DNA of 64,000 nt from Ignavibacteria bacterium (GTDB lineage: Bacteria > Bacteroidota > Ignavibacteria > Ignavibacteriales > Ignavibacteriaceae). Positions 8,520-16,108 of the stretch are shown here, one piece after another (within the stretch, counting starts at the first letter, position 1; every line of letters begins with the position of its first letter). Under the pieces are notes generated by a model. It was not told the origin of the DNA and made no database searches. It saw nothing but the letters and a program-made list of their open reading frames with translations. The translations under genes and the position numbers were made by a program. Location of the stretch: NCBI GenBank assembly GCA_021286645.1, contig JAJTBZ010000071.1:1-64000 (forward strand). Reading direction: 5' to 3'.

Positions 8520-11454
8520 CGTTGATGAACTGTTAAGGCAGGCTGAATCTTTTCATGATGCTTGCCAGTTCAGCGAAGCTGAAAAATTGTACCGTTTTAT
8601 TCTTCAGGGTACGCACATACCCGATAAAGTGTATTTCCTTTATGGTACTCTTGAACTTCAACGTGGTAATTTTGCTGAAGCTGTAGCATTGCTTGGAGTG
8701 GCGTGTGAGAAAAAACCGGATTCCCTCCGTAGCCTTAACCATCTGGGCATCGCACTTCATTCGCTTGGGAAAAATGATGAGGCTTTGGAAGTATGCAGTT
8801 TAGCCTTGGAAATATCGCGTGACGATATTTCAACATTATCCTTGCTTGGTGGAATTCTCGCGGGGCAGGGGAAGTATGAGGCTGCTATTCCAATTTTCGA
8901 AAAGGCTGTACGTATATCTTCCGATAATAGCGAAGTAAAATACAATTATGCCCTCTGTTTACAGCAAAGTGGCGCCCCCGATGCTGCCTTTGTACAGTAC
9001 AATGAAATTCTTTCGGTAAATCCTTTGCATGTGCAATCATTAATAAACAGCGCATTCATTGAAAAGGAAAGAGGAAACCTTATACAAGCAGAATTGCTCT
9101 TGCAAAAAGCTTGTGAGGCAGAGCCGAATAATCCTGATGCTTTGTATAATTATGCTTCAGTACTCGTGGCACTAAAAAAATATTTTGCCGCTGAGAAACT
9201 TTTGGAGCTGATTGTTAAGGCAAGTGCCGGATTCTGCGAAGCCTGGAATCTGCTTGGCCGGGTACAATTTGAAACTTTCCGGTTTGAAGAAGCAGTACAG
9301 TGTTTTAAGCAATGCTTACAATTGCAACCTGAATTTGTACAGGCATATTTGAATGCCGGGGTTGCCAGTTTTGAAGCCGGATTGTTTGACCAATCTGTCG
9401 GTTATCTGCGAAAGGGCCTTGAACTTGAACCTGAAAATGCCGCTCTACACTTTGCCTTATCTGAAACGCTTTTGGCCATGGGTGAGTTTACCGAAGGTTT
9501 GCAAGAATATGAATACAGATTATTTCATGAGATTTATAAAGACAAAAAGTACGCTATTCCCCGTTGGCGCGGAGAACAACTTGCCGGTAAAAGGCTCTAT
9601 ATATTTGAAGAACAAGGGGCGGGTGATACTTTCCATTTTATTCGTTTCTGTAGCTACCTGAAAAGCAGTGGCGCGTATATAATTTTCGCGTGTAGAAGTT
9701 CTCTCCAGGGACTAATAGAATGCAGCGGGTTGGCAGATGAGGTTGTGCCCGATAGCGATGCCGATATTCCCGATACCTGTGATTTTTATATTCCTTTGGT
9801 TAGTATCCCGTATGTCCTTGGCGGATTTCAAAAAGGGCTTCAGATGCAAGGCGCATATTTACAAGTTCCAGATTCAGCCCGGTTAAAATGGAAAGGCAAG
9901 TTGGCATCGTACAAAGGTAAAAAGATCGGGCTCGTGTGGTCCGGGAATACTGCTATTGGAGTAAACACGAAGCGTCATTGTATGCTACGGGAACTATTGC
10001 CGATTATGCGGTTACCCGGTTATGAATTTTTTTCACTACAAGTTGGAGGTGCTGCGTCCGAGCTGAATGAATTACCCGCGGGTATTGTTGTGCACGATTT
10101 GGGAGCGAGGATTTCAGATTTTGAAGATACAGCCGCTATTATTGAACAACTTGATTTGGTTATTACCGTTGATACTTCAGTAGCTCATTTGGCGGGCGCG
10201 CTTGGCAAACAAACGTATGTACTGTTAAGTAAGATACCTGATTGGCGTTGGCATGAGGACGGTGATAAATCATCATGGTACCCTTCTACAGTGCTATTCA
10301 GGCAAAAGCAAACCGGTGATTGGGCGCCGGTTATTAATCAAATAATCCGGAGATTAACGATGAATTCAGTATCAGGATTTACTCCCGAAAATCCTTTGCT
10401 TTTGGTTCTGCCATCCGGTGAAAATTTCGGGTGGGGTGTTTGCAGTAAATATTTGAAAAAACATCTGGCCGAAAGAACATCGATTAAAATCTATCAAAAA
10501 GAATTAGGACAGGAAGAAATTAAGAATCTTGCCGCGTTTAAAGCAATCGCAGATATTCATATGAAGCCTGCTGAAAATTTACTGACAAGGGCAAGTATAG
10601 GTTATACATTTTTCGAATTTGAACTGCCCCCGGAAGCATTGGAAAACGCCCGGGAATATGATATTATTTTGGGCGGTTCTACTTGGAACAAGCAGAAGCT
10701 TGATGAGGCCGGAATCACCAATAATGGCGTGCTCATTCAGGGAATAGACCCGGAGTTATTTTACCCGCTCCCTGCAAAGATAGATGAAAAATTATTCGTG
10801 ATTTTTTCCGGCGGGAAATTTGAATTGCGTAAAGGTCAGGATTTGGTACTTGCTGCTTTCGCCCGCCTTCAAGATAAGTACCCTGATATGATTTTAATGA
10901 ACGCCTGGTATAACTTTTGGCCCCAAACTATGTTGCCAATGCATAACAGCAGGCATATTAAGTTCGACTTGCATGGCGATACCTGGGGCGATGTAATGAG
11001 TTACATATATAAGCTCAATGGAATTAAACAGGATCGCGTGATAACTCTGCCTATTGTTGATAATACCCGGTTGCGAGAGGTGTACGCCAGATCTGATATC
11101 GGGTTATTTCCTAATCGTTGCGAGGGCGGAACAAACCTGGTGCTTATGGAATATATGGCATGTGGTAAACCTGTTATTGCATCGTATAATAGCGGACATA
11201 TGGATGTACTGACAGATAAAACATCATATATGTTAAAGGATATGAAAAATTTTGAAGAATTTGATGGTGACAAGCGCTTAATAGATTGGCGCGAAGCCAA
11301 TATCGATGAAATAATTTCTATGATTGAATTCGCTTATCATCATCGTGGGGAAATACGCTCAACCGGGGAAAGAGCGGGTGAATATATGAAACAATTTACC
11401 TGGGAAAAATCGGCTGAGCATTTATTATCTGTAGCAAATCGGTTCGCGCTGTAA
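8506..11454 (+). CDS. TPR-glycosyltransferase fusion: TPR array, GT9-like domain, GT4 domain
   Basis: A 982-residue protein. Residues about 1-330 are some nine TPR repeats (patterns such as AEKLYRFIL, AYLNAGVASFEAGLFDQSVGYLRKGLELEPENA). Residues about 345-620 match the glycosyltransferase domain usually found after such TPRs: EQGAGDTFHFIRF, then GLVWSGN, and DLVITVDTSVAHLAGALGKQTYVLL, a GT9-like donor-site motif. Residues about 630-980 form a GT4 domain with GKFELRKGQDLVLAAF and the acidic pair in NRCEGGTNLVLMEYMACGKPV. Fusing a third, GT4, module is unusual. The gene overlaps the previous one by 14 bp and ends 3 bp before the convergent menD, with no terminator visible between them. Confidence 0.88.
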   Translation: MQGHDVDELLRQAESFHDACQFSEAEKLYRFILQGTHIPDKVYFLYGTLELQRGNFAEAVALLGVACEKKPDSLRSLNHLGIALHSLGKNDEALEVCSLALEISRDDISTLSLLGGILAGQGKYEAAIPIFEKAVRISSDNSEVKYNYALCLQQSGAPDAAFVQYNEILSVNPLHVQSLINSAFIEKERGNLIQAELLLQKACEAEPNNPDALYNYASVLVALKKYFAAEKLLELIVKASAGFCEAWNLLGRVQFETFRFEEAVQCFKQCLQLQPEFVQAYLNAGVASFEAGLFDQSVGYLRKGLELEPENAALHFALSETLLAMGEFTEGLQEYEYRLFHEIYKDKKYAIPRWRGEQLAGKRLYIFEEQGAGDTFHFIRFCSYLKSSGAYIIFACRSSLQGLIECSGLADEVVPDSDADIPDTCDFYIPLVSIPYVLGGFQKGLQMQGAYLQVPDSARLKWKGKLASYKGKKIGLVWSGNTAIGVNTKRHCMLRELLPIMRLPGYEFFSLQVGGAASELNELPAGIVVHDLGARISDFEDTAAIIEQLDLVITVDTSVAHLAGALGKQTYVLLSKIPDWRWHEDGDKSSWYPSTVLFRQKQTGDWAPVINQIIRRLTMNSVSGFTPENPLLLVLPSGENFGWGVCSKYLKKHLAERTSIKIYQKELGQEEIKNLAAFKAIADIHMKPAENLLTRASIGYTFFEFELPPEALENAREYDIILGGSTWNKQKLDEAGITNNGVLIQGIDPELFYPLPAKIDEKLFVIFSGGKFELRKGQDLVLAAFARLQDKYPDMILMNAWYNFWPQTMLPMHNSRHIKFDLHGDTWGDVMSYIYKLNGIKQDRVITLPIVDNTRLREVYARSDIGLFPNRCEGGTNLVLMEYMACGKPVIASYNSGHMDVLTDKTSYMLKDMKNFEEFDGDKRLIDWREANIDEIISMIEFAYHHRGEIRSTGERAGEYMKQFTWEKSAEHLLSVANRFAL

Positions 11455-11457
11455 TAA

Positions 11458-13185
11458 CTATCCTCGCAGTTGTTCTCTCATTTCACGGGAATATTCGGGA
11501 GAATATTGGATGTCGATAACGGAGAAAGTATCTTTCTCCCTCGCTTCATTATAAGCTTTGTCAAGACCTTCCAGACTATCTACCCGGAAGTAACCGCCAG
11601 CAAAGGAGGATACAACTTTTTCGATATCATACGATACCGGCATAGTGAAATAATCAGAAAGGATACTTTTATATTTTTGTACCGGCAGAATATCAAATAT
11701 TCTTCCACCGTTATTATTGAAGAGAAAAATAATTAAGGGGATTCTTTTTTGTTTGAGCAGCCATAATGAATTCAGGTCGTAATAAAATGAGGTGTCGCCG
11801 ACTGCCAGGAATGTTGGTTTTACTGTTCCTGCCGCGATACCCGCGGTAGTTGCAATTAATCCATCGATACCGCTGGCACCACGGTTATGAAAACAGGTAA
11901 TCCTGCTATTGTTTGGGCTGGCAAAATCATCGAATACCCGGTAAGTCATACTGTTGGCAATAAACAGGTTACTCTCTCCCGGCAGCAGGTTCGAAATTAT
12001 ATTTACCAATTCCGGTTCATGTATTGCACCTTTTCCGGAAAACATGGTCGATTTCTTTCCCTCGATTTTCCCGTTGAGTTTTTTAAGATGCAGCCGATAC
12101 TTATTTCTATCCGTTTTGTTTACTGTGAAATCATGGCGGGAATATTCTTCGAGAAATGTTCTTGCCGTAGCAGAGAGTATTATTCTCGAATTTTTCGTAC
12201 TGTCAAAAAGATCTCCATATTCATTAATAATAATACGCGGTGCCTGTACATTATGGATAAATTTATCCAGTGCGGCAGACGTCATAGTTCTTCCAAAAAT
12301 AATGAGCAAATCGGGCTGGTCTATCAGAGTTCCGGAAGGTGATCGAAGTATAGAATCATAATTGCTGATAATATTCGTTGAGGCTGCAGGCAAAGTACGC
12401 AGCCCCGAGCCAATTTCAGCGAAGATTGGAGCACCATAGGATTTTGCGAATTGTACAATTGCTTTTTGTTCATCGAATAAAGGAAGAGATGAGCCTACGA
12501 GTATAAGGGGTCGCTTCGCTTCATGTAATTTGTTAAACACCCGCTTCAGTGCTTTTTGCGATACCCCGGGCAGTTTATTTTTGGTAAATTGTTTACAATT
12601 GAACGCCTGTGTGGTAACCGATGCAGCAATAGTGTCGGTGAAAGATTCCGGTTCGAAAGGTTTCTCGAACTGGAAATTAATGTGAACCGGTCCCTTATTC
12701 GTATGGGTGGCAACACGAATGGCTTCTTCTGTACAATCGCGAAGTTTCCGAAGCCCTGTCTTTGTAGGTTCAATCAGGCCTGGTGAGCAGGCATACCGTA
12801 TATGATTCTGGTAAATATCGGTTTGAAATATTGTTTGGTTTGCCCCGGTGCCCCATAAATATTCCGGTCGGTCAGCGGTACAAACAATCAGAGGAATTCT
12901 TTGTTGATACGCCTCAATTATTGCAGGATAATATTCGGCCACCGCGGTGCCCGAAGTGCAAACGAGAACTACGGGAGTGCCGGCGGCTCTCGCGAGACCG
13001 GTAGCAAAAAACGCCGCGCCGCGTTCATCAATGACGGGATGGCAATTGAAACCGGGATGCATAGAAAATGCAAGTACTAAAGGAGTTGAGCGCGATCCGG
13101 GCGAGATTACCACGTGCTTGATATTATTGGCTAATAATATCTCCGCGAAAAGCGATGCTGCCAAAAAATTACGGTTTATCTTCAT
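11458..13185 (-). CDS. menD: 2-succinyl-5-enolpyruvyl-6-hydroxy-3-cyclohexene-1-carboxylate synthase
   Basis: MenD is a thiamine-diphosphate enzyme that joins 2-oxoglutarate to isochorismate in menaquinone synthesis. The 575 residues fit the family length. The N-terminal PYR domain shows the MenD signature ISPGSRSTPLVLA, then DERGAAFFATGLARA, CTSGTAVAEYYPAIIEA and PLIVCTADRP. The C-terminal PP domain carries NRGASGIDG and the GDTSFYYDLNSLW segment that binds Mg and ThDP. Its ATG overlaps the stop of menF by 4 bp, so the two consecutive pathway steps are translationally coupled. The remaining men genes are not in the window. Confidence 0.95.
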   Translation of the reverse strand: MKINRNFLAASLFAEILLANNIKHVVISPGSRSTPLVLAFSMHPGFNCHPVIDERGAAFFATGLARAAGTPVVLVCTSGTAVAEYYPAIIEAYQQRIPLIVCTADRPEYLWGTGANQTIFQTDIYQNHIRYACSPGLIEPTKTGLRKLRDCTEEAIRVATHTNKGPVHINFQFEKPFEPESFTDTIAASVTTQAFNCKQFTKNKLPGVSQKALKRVFNKLHEAKRPLILVGSSLPLFDEQKAIVQFAKSYGAPIFAEIGSGLRTLPAASTNIISNYDSILRSPSGTLIDQPDLLIIFGRTMTSAALDKFIHNVQAPRIIINEYGDLFDSTKNSRIILSATARTFLEEYSRHDFTVNKTDRNKYRLHLKKLNGKIEGKKSTMFSGKGAIHEPELVNIISNLLPGESNLFIANSMTYRVFDDFASPNNSRITCFHNRGASGIDGLIATTAGIAAGTVKPTFLAVGDTSFYYDLNSLWLLKQKRIPLIIFLFNNNGGRIFDILPVQKYKSILSDYFTMPVSYDIEKVVSSFAGGYFRVDSLEGLDKAYNEAREKDTFSVIDIQYSPEYSREMREQLRG

Positions 13186-14513
13186 TGTACTAAAAGATTA
13201 ATAACCGACTCTGCTTTGCGGGTCGTTTCGATAAATTCTTTTTCCGAATCTGATTCTGCAACTATACCGCCTCCTGAGAACACATGCAGCTGTGAATCCT
13301 TATACAAGGCTGAACGTAGTGGCACGAAAAACATGGCTTCTGCCCCAAGCGTGTACCAGCCTATCAGTCCACTGTACAAACCCCGGCTATAATTTTCGTA
13401 TTGTGAAATCAGTTCCTGGGCTTTTTCTTTTGGATAACCACAGGTGGCAGGTGTGGGGAACAGAATATCTACCAGTTCAGGAATATCGTTAAAGGATATA
13501 TCAGAAGCCTGTATGGGGGTCCACAGGTGGTATAATTTTAACAGTGATTTTATTTGTGGTACCGGGGCGTAGCGTATATTCCTGGTTATGGTATGCAAGC
13601 CGCGGATAATATAATCAGTAACTATTTGGTGTTCATGCAGTTCCTTGTCATCACGTGAAAGGCGCTGCATTATTACGGAGCCATCTTCCTCGCCGCGGGC
13701 TTTCGGTGCGGTTCCGGCCAGGGCTTCGGTGGTTACAACTCCCTCCGAATATGATAGTAAGAGTTCGGGAGACGCTCCGAGAAAAATTGAACTGTCGCGC
13801 TTATATACAAACCTATGCGTAAATACATGGTCTTTTAACCGGAGAAAGAACGGCGAAACATTGAAATTCGGGAGCAGGGATTTTATAGCCCGGGACATTA
13901 CGACCTTCGGAATGTCCAGTTCCTGCATTTTCGATTTAACTTTCTCAACGTTGGCAATCCATTCTTCTTTTCCTTCTTCAAAATCAACAGCGGCAGGAGC
14001 GGAAGTCGTATCGGGCGCAGGTAATTCTGAAACTTCCGGAAGTGTACTGTTAACAATTTGCCACAAGAGCGAATCTTCCACAGATTTTCCGGTACCCAGG
14101 CTGATAAAATAAGAACTATTCCCTTCGGTGTAAACGGCAGATCGGGGTAAAAAGTACGTGCCCGTAAAATCTCCCCATAAAGGCCCGGCGCTGTTAATAT
14201 TGTAAAACCTGTTCTGGAATAAAAAGGGTATGCGGCGGTAATGGCTTGTTTTATAATGGGTTGCCTGTACGGAATTGTTAATATGCTCCAAAACTGTACG
14301 GTACTGATCCTCGTCAAGTTCTACCAGTCCATCAAAAATAAAGGAGAAAGAATCATCGGGGGAGCGATAAAAATAGCATTCGGATGAGCGTTCAATCAGA
14401 TAGCTCGCTATAGAATCCGGCTTGCACGCCGGAATAAGCAATATTTCGTATTCTACGGACTCATTTTTCCCTAAGGGGAACCGGAGCCGCTCTATTTCCG
14501 TGGTCAGAATCAT
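13182..14513 (-). CDS. menF: Isochorismate synthase
   Basis: Chorismate-utilising enzyme that makes isochorismate, the first step of menaquinone synthesis. The C-terminal half holds the conserved chorismate-binding core: FLGASPELLLS, TEALAGTAPKARG, DDKELHEHQIV, LFPTPATCGYPKEKA and the final GGGIVAESDSEKEFIETTRKAESV. I chose the ATG at 14513 (443 residues, MILTTEIERL). An upstream in-frame ATG at 14603 would lie upstream of the likely promoter at 14555-14586, and its extra residues look unlike the family. Pairing with menD argues for MenF rather than a siderophore EntC or a salicylate synthase. Confidence 0.92.
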   Translation of the reverse strand: MILTTEIERLRFPLGKNESVEYEILLIPACKPDSIASYLIERSSECYFYRSPDDSFSFIFDGLVELDEDQYRTVLEHINNSVQATHYKTSHYRRIPFLFQNRFYNINSAGPLWGDFTGTYFLPRSAVYTEGNSSYFISLGTGKSVEDSLLWQIVNSTLPEVSELPAPDTTSAPAAVDFEEGKEEWIANVEKVKSKMQELDIPKVVMSRAIKSLLPNFNVSPFFLRLKDHVFTHRFVYKRDSSIFLGASPELLLSYSEGVVTTEALAGTAPKARGEEDGSVIMQRLSRDDKELHEHQIVTDYIIRGLHTITRNIRYAPVPQIKSLLKLYHLWTPIQASDISFNDIPELVDILFPTPATCGYPKEKAQELISQYENYSRGLYSGLIGWYTLGAEAMFFVPLRSALYKDSQLHVFSGGGIVAESDSEKEFIETTRKAESVINLLVQ

Positions 14514-14554
14514 CAAAGTAACATTTCTTTGCTGAATAGGTTGAATCAAAAACT

Positions 14555-14586
14555 TAAATATATCCAGAAGGTGGATAATGAACAAA
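14555..14586 (-). promoter_or_regulatory. Promoter of menF-menD, Bacteroidota type
   Basis: Reading the minus strand: TTTG at 14586-14583, 20 bp, then TATATTTA at 14562-14555. This matches the Bacteroidota consensus TTTG-N19/21-TAnnTTTG at 7 of 8 positions in the second box. Transcription would begin near 14548, giving a leader of about 35 nt before the ATG at 14513. Confidence 0.5.
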
Positions 14587-14755
14587 CAATAAACCCACTG
14601 CAAATGGTTCGGAAAATAAAAAAGAACAAAGAATTAAAGCAACATTTAGATGAAAACTGACGAAAAATGCGAAAAACGGAGAAAAATTGTGTGATGCAGG
14701 CAACAAATACATCCTGATTTTAGGGTAAAAAACCATGACTTATTAAAATATGGAC

Positions 14756-14794
14756 AGCTTCACTCGATAATAAATCAGGTTATCGGGTGAAGCT
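14756..14794. repeat. 15-bp inverted repeat with 9-nt spacer between divergent promoters
   Basis: The left arm AGCTTCACTCGATAA (14756-14770) and right arm TTATCGGGTGAAGCT (14780-14794) pair along all 15 positions, with one position that is a mismatch in DNA and a wobble in RNA. No T-run follows on either strand, so it is not an ordinary terminator. It lies upstream of the likely start points of both flanking genes, so a protein-binding palindrome is more likely than a leader structure. Confidence 0.6.
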
Positions 14795-14951
14795 ACTGTA
14801 AAAATCAAGGATTTATAAAACCCGCGTAGAATAATGCTCAAAAACGGGTTGTGACGAACGAGCTGTAATGTGGGTTCCCCGGGAATGAAAAAAATATGGT
14901 CAAAAAAAATGCTCTGCGCGCCAAAAACAACGGAACTTTTTGGAGGCCGGA

Positions 14952-14984
14952 ATTGTCTTAATTAGAAAAAATGTTGTAGTTTAT
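14952..14984 (+). promoter_or_regulatory. Possible promoter of the small gene at 15093
   Basis: ATTG (14952-14955), 21 bp, TAGTTTAT (14977-14984). It matches the Bacteroidota form at most positions but lacks the final TG of the second box. It would give a leader of about 100 nt. Confidence 0.3.
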
Positions 14985-15092
14985 GTATGTAATTTCGTTC
15001 AATAATACATAAATCAATAAGCGGAGGTATGATTTAAAGGTTGATACTACTCAATAGGTGAGTTCAACAATTAACAATGAAAGGACTGAGCA

Positions 15093-15341
15093 ATGAAATC
15101 ATTAAGCGCACGGATTGATAATCCGCTTTCTGAATTAATAAGCGACGAAATTTACGAATTGTTAACTGAGCATGGTTTAATCGATGACAAGGCTGTCCGC
15201 GATTACCAGATCAGGAAAAAATTTAAGATGATGCGGGCGACTAAAGTTAGCGCTGGCGATGCAATTGATGCGATACGTGAAGAATATCCGTATCTGCAAT
15301 TTGATACTATCAGAAAGATAGTTTACCAAATAGCGAAGTAA
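15093..15341 (+). CDS. Small hypothetical protein, 82 residues
   Basis: Family not recognised. The protein is soluble, charged and predicted mainly helical: LSELISDEIYELLTEHGLIDDKAVRDYQIRKKF, then AGDAIDAIREEYPYLQFDTIRKIVYQ. The pattern of short helices with basic residues could suit a DNA- or RNA-binding or adaptor protein, but that is speculation. AAAGGA lies about 10 bases before the ATG, supporting translation. It stands alone: it is preceded by a long intergenic region and followed by the promoter of a probable small RNA. Confidence 0.7.
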   Translation: MKSLSARIDNPLSELISDEIYELLTEHGLIDDKAVRDYQIRKKFKMMRATKVSAGDAIDAIREEYPYLQFDTIRKIVYQIAK

Positions 15342-15359
15342 AAGATTTTAATAAATTAT

Positions 15360-15391
15360 CTTGACTTATTTTGGAATTTTTCGTAATATTG
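15360..15391 (+). promoter_or_regulatory. Strong promoter for the small RNA / DUF3098 region
   Basis: CTTG (15360-15363), 20 bp, TAATATTG (15384-15391) fits the Bacteroidota promoter. The same stretch also reads as TTGACT-N17-TAATAT, close to the classical sigma-70 consensus. Predicted start near 15397. Confidence 0.55.
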
Positions 15392-15396
15392 TAATG

Positions 15397-15474
15397 CCTC
15401 GTTCGCAGGTTTCTCCCCTGACCTGTGAACTATAAACAGCGGCCCAGTGTCCCCCCCAGCACTGGGCTTTTTTT
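15397..15474 (+). ncRNA. Probable small RNA with two C-rich hairpin loops (or a terminated leader of the DUF3098 gene)
   Basis: The stretch has its own promoter, no ORF, and ends in an intrinsic terminator, giving a transcript of about 78 nt. Hairpin I: GTTCGCAGGT (15401-15410) pairs with ACCTGTGAAC (15421-15430), 10 bp including one G-U, with loop TTCTCCCCTG. An 11-nt linker follows. Hairpin II: GCCCAGTG (15442-15449) pairs with CACTGGGC (15460-15467), loop TCCCCCCCAG, then a T-run. Both loops expose UCCCC-type runs that could pair with G-rich Shine-Dalgarno sequences, as known for C-rich-loop sRNAs of Firmicutes. An attenuator or riboswitch-like leader for the gene at 15506 is the alternative. 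Confidence 0.5.
15442..15474 (+). terminator. Intrinsic terminator of the small RNA
   Basis: 8-bp G/C-rich stem (15442-15449 with 15460-15467) followed directly by seven T (15468-15474). Confidence 0.75.
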
Positions 15475-15505
15475 ATATAAGGACATTTTTTTCGAAAGGA
15501 AAACT

Positions 15506-15784
15506 ATGGCAAAAACATTGAAAAAAACTTCTGCTGCCAAAACAGTAAAAGGAGAATCATTTCTTTCGCCATTTCATATTTATTGGGAACGTAATAACTA
15601 TATATTATTGGTTGCCGGATTAATATTAACACTTATCGGTTTTGCCTTTTTATCGGTTAAGCCCTGGGATAGCACAGCTTCGCTGGTGATTGCCCCGATA
15701 ATTTTAGTTTTTTCATTCGTGGTTGTGTTCCCGATAGCAATATTCTATCGCCCGAAATCGAAAAAACAAACGACAGAAAACTAA
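15506..15784 (+). CDS. DUF3098 family small membrane protein
   Basis: The 92-residue protein has a basic, Lys/Ala/Thr-rich N-terminus and two membrane segments (about residues 34-54, LLVAGLILTLIGFAFLS, and 65-85, LVIAPIILVFSFVVVFPIAI) around a short loop, the layout of DUF3098. I chose the ATG at 15506, preceded by AAAGGA; the frame is open further upstream but would run through the terminator hairpin. In many Bacteroidota DUF3098 sits beside ftsX, yet here ftsX is about 39 kb away. Its function is unknown; a cell-envelope role is inferred from that association. Confidence 0.75.
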   Translation: MAKTLKKTSAAKTVKGESFLSPFHIYWERNNYILLVAGLILTLIGFAFLSVKPWDSTASLVIAPIILVFSFVVVFPIAIFYRPKSKKQTTEN

Positions 15785-15817
15785 TTTACCGATCAGGTAA
15801 TTAAACAAGAAGGTATA

Positions 15818-16093
15818 ATGTTACTTGCCAAAGTACGCGGTAATGTAGTAGCTACCCAAAAACACGATCAATTAGTAGGACATAAACTTCTTTTGATTCG
15901 TCAGGTAGATTTAGAGGAAAACTATATCGGTAAGAATGATATAGTTGCAATTGATCTTATAGGGTCGGGTATAGGCGATACAGTATTGGTTACTCAGGAA
16001 GGGGATGCTGTACAGCAGATTCTGGGTCATAAGAACGCCCCGGTTCATACAATTATCGTTGCAATTGTCGATAAGGTGAGTGTTAATATTTAA
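15818..16093 (+). CDS. EutN/CcmL family bacterial microcompartment vertex protein (BMC-P)
   Basis: 91 residues, the full length of the family. MLLAKVRGNVVATQKHDQLVGHKLLLIRQVD is the typical N-terminal strand of EutN/CcmL (PF03319), followed by AIDLIGSGIGDTVLVTQEGDA and a C-terminal IIVAIVDKV strand. BMC-P proteins form pentamers that cap the vertices of protein-shelled organelles. No hexameric BMC-H or BMC-T shell gene and no signature cargo operon is in the window, so the gene stands alone between DUF3098 and dprA. Either it caps a shell encoded elsewhere or it has been recruited to another job. AGAAGG precedes the ATG. Confidence 0.85.
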   Translation: MLLAKVRGNVVATQKHDQLVGHKLLLIRQVDLEENYIGKNDIVAIDLIGSGIGDTVLVTQEGDAVQQILGHKNAPVHTIIVAIVDKVSVNI

Positions 16094-16108
16094 CGGGGTA
16101 AAAGTACA

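Larger units (their letters stand above)
14514..15092. other. Long divergent intergenic region between menF and a small + strand gene
   Basis: No convincing coding sequence: the 60-codon minus-strand frame at 14554-14736 overlaps the menF promoter and is low-complexity. It holds the menF promoter (14555-14586), a 15-bp inverted repeat (14756-14794), two weaker inverted repeats (AACCCG/CGGGTT at 14819-14850; CCAAAAA/TTTTTGG at 14921-14943), a possible promoter for the rightward gene (14952-14984), and about 100 nt of presumed leader. Confidence 0.6.

Noticed and set aside
13645-14112. 155-codon + strand ORF inside menF
   Set aside because: It lies entirely antisense to the menF chorismate-binding core and has no family features.
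14514-14603. N-terminal extension of menF to the ATG at 14603
   Set aside because: The extension lies over the promoter at 14555-14586 and the extra residues do not resemble isochorismate synthases.
14554-14736. 60-codon minus-strand ORF upstream of menF
   Set aside because: It overlaps the likely menF promoter and has a Phe-rich low-complexity sequence with no SD.
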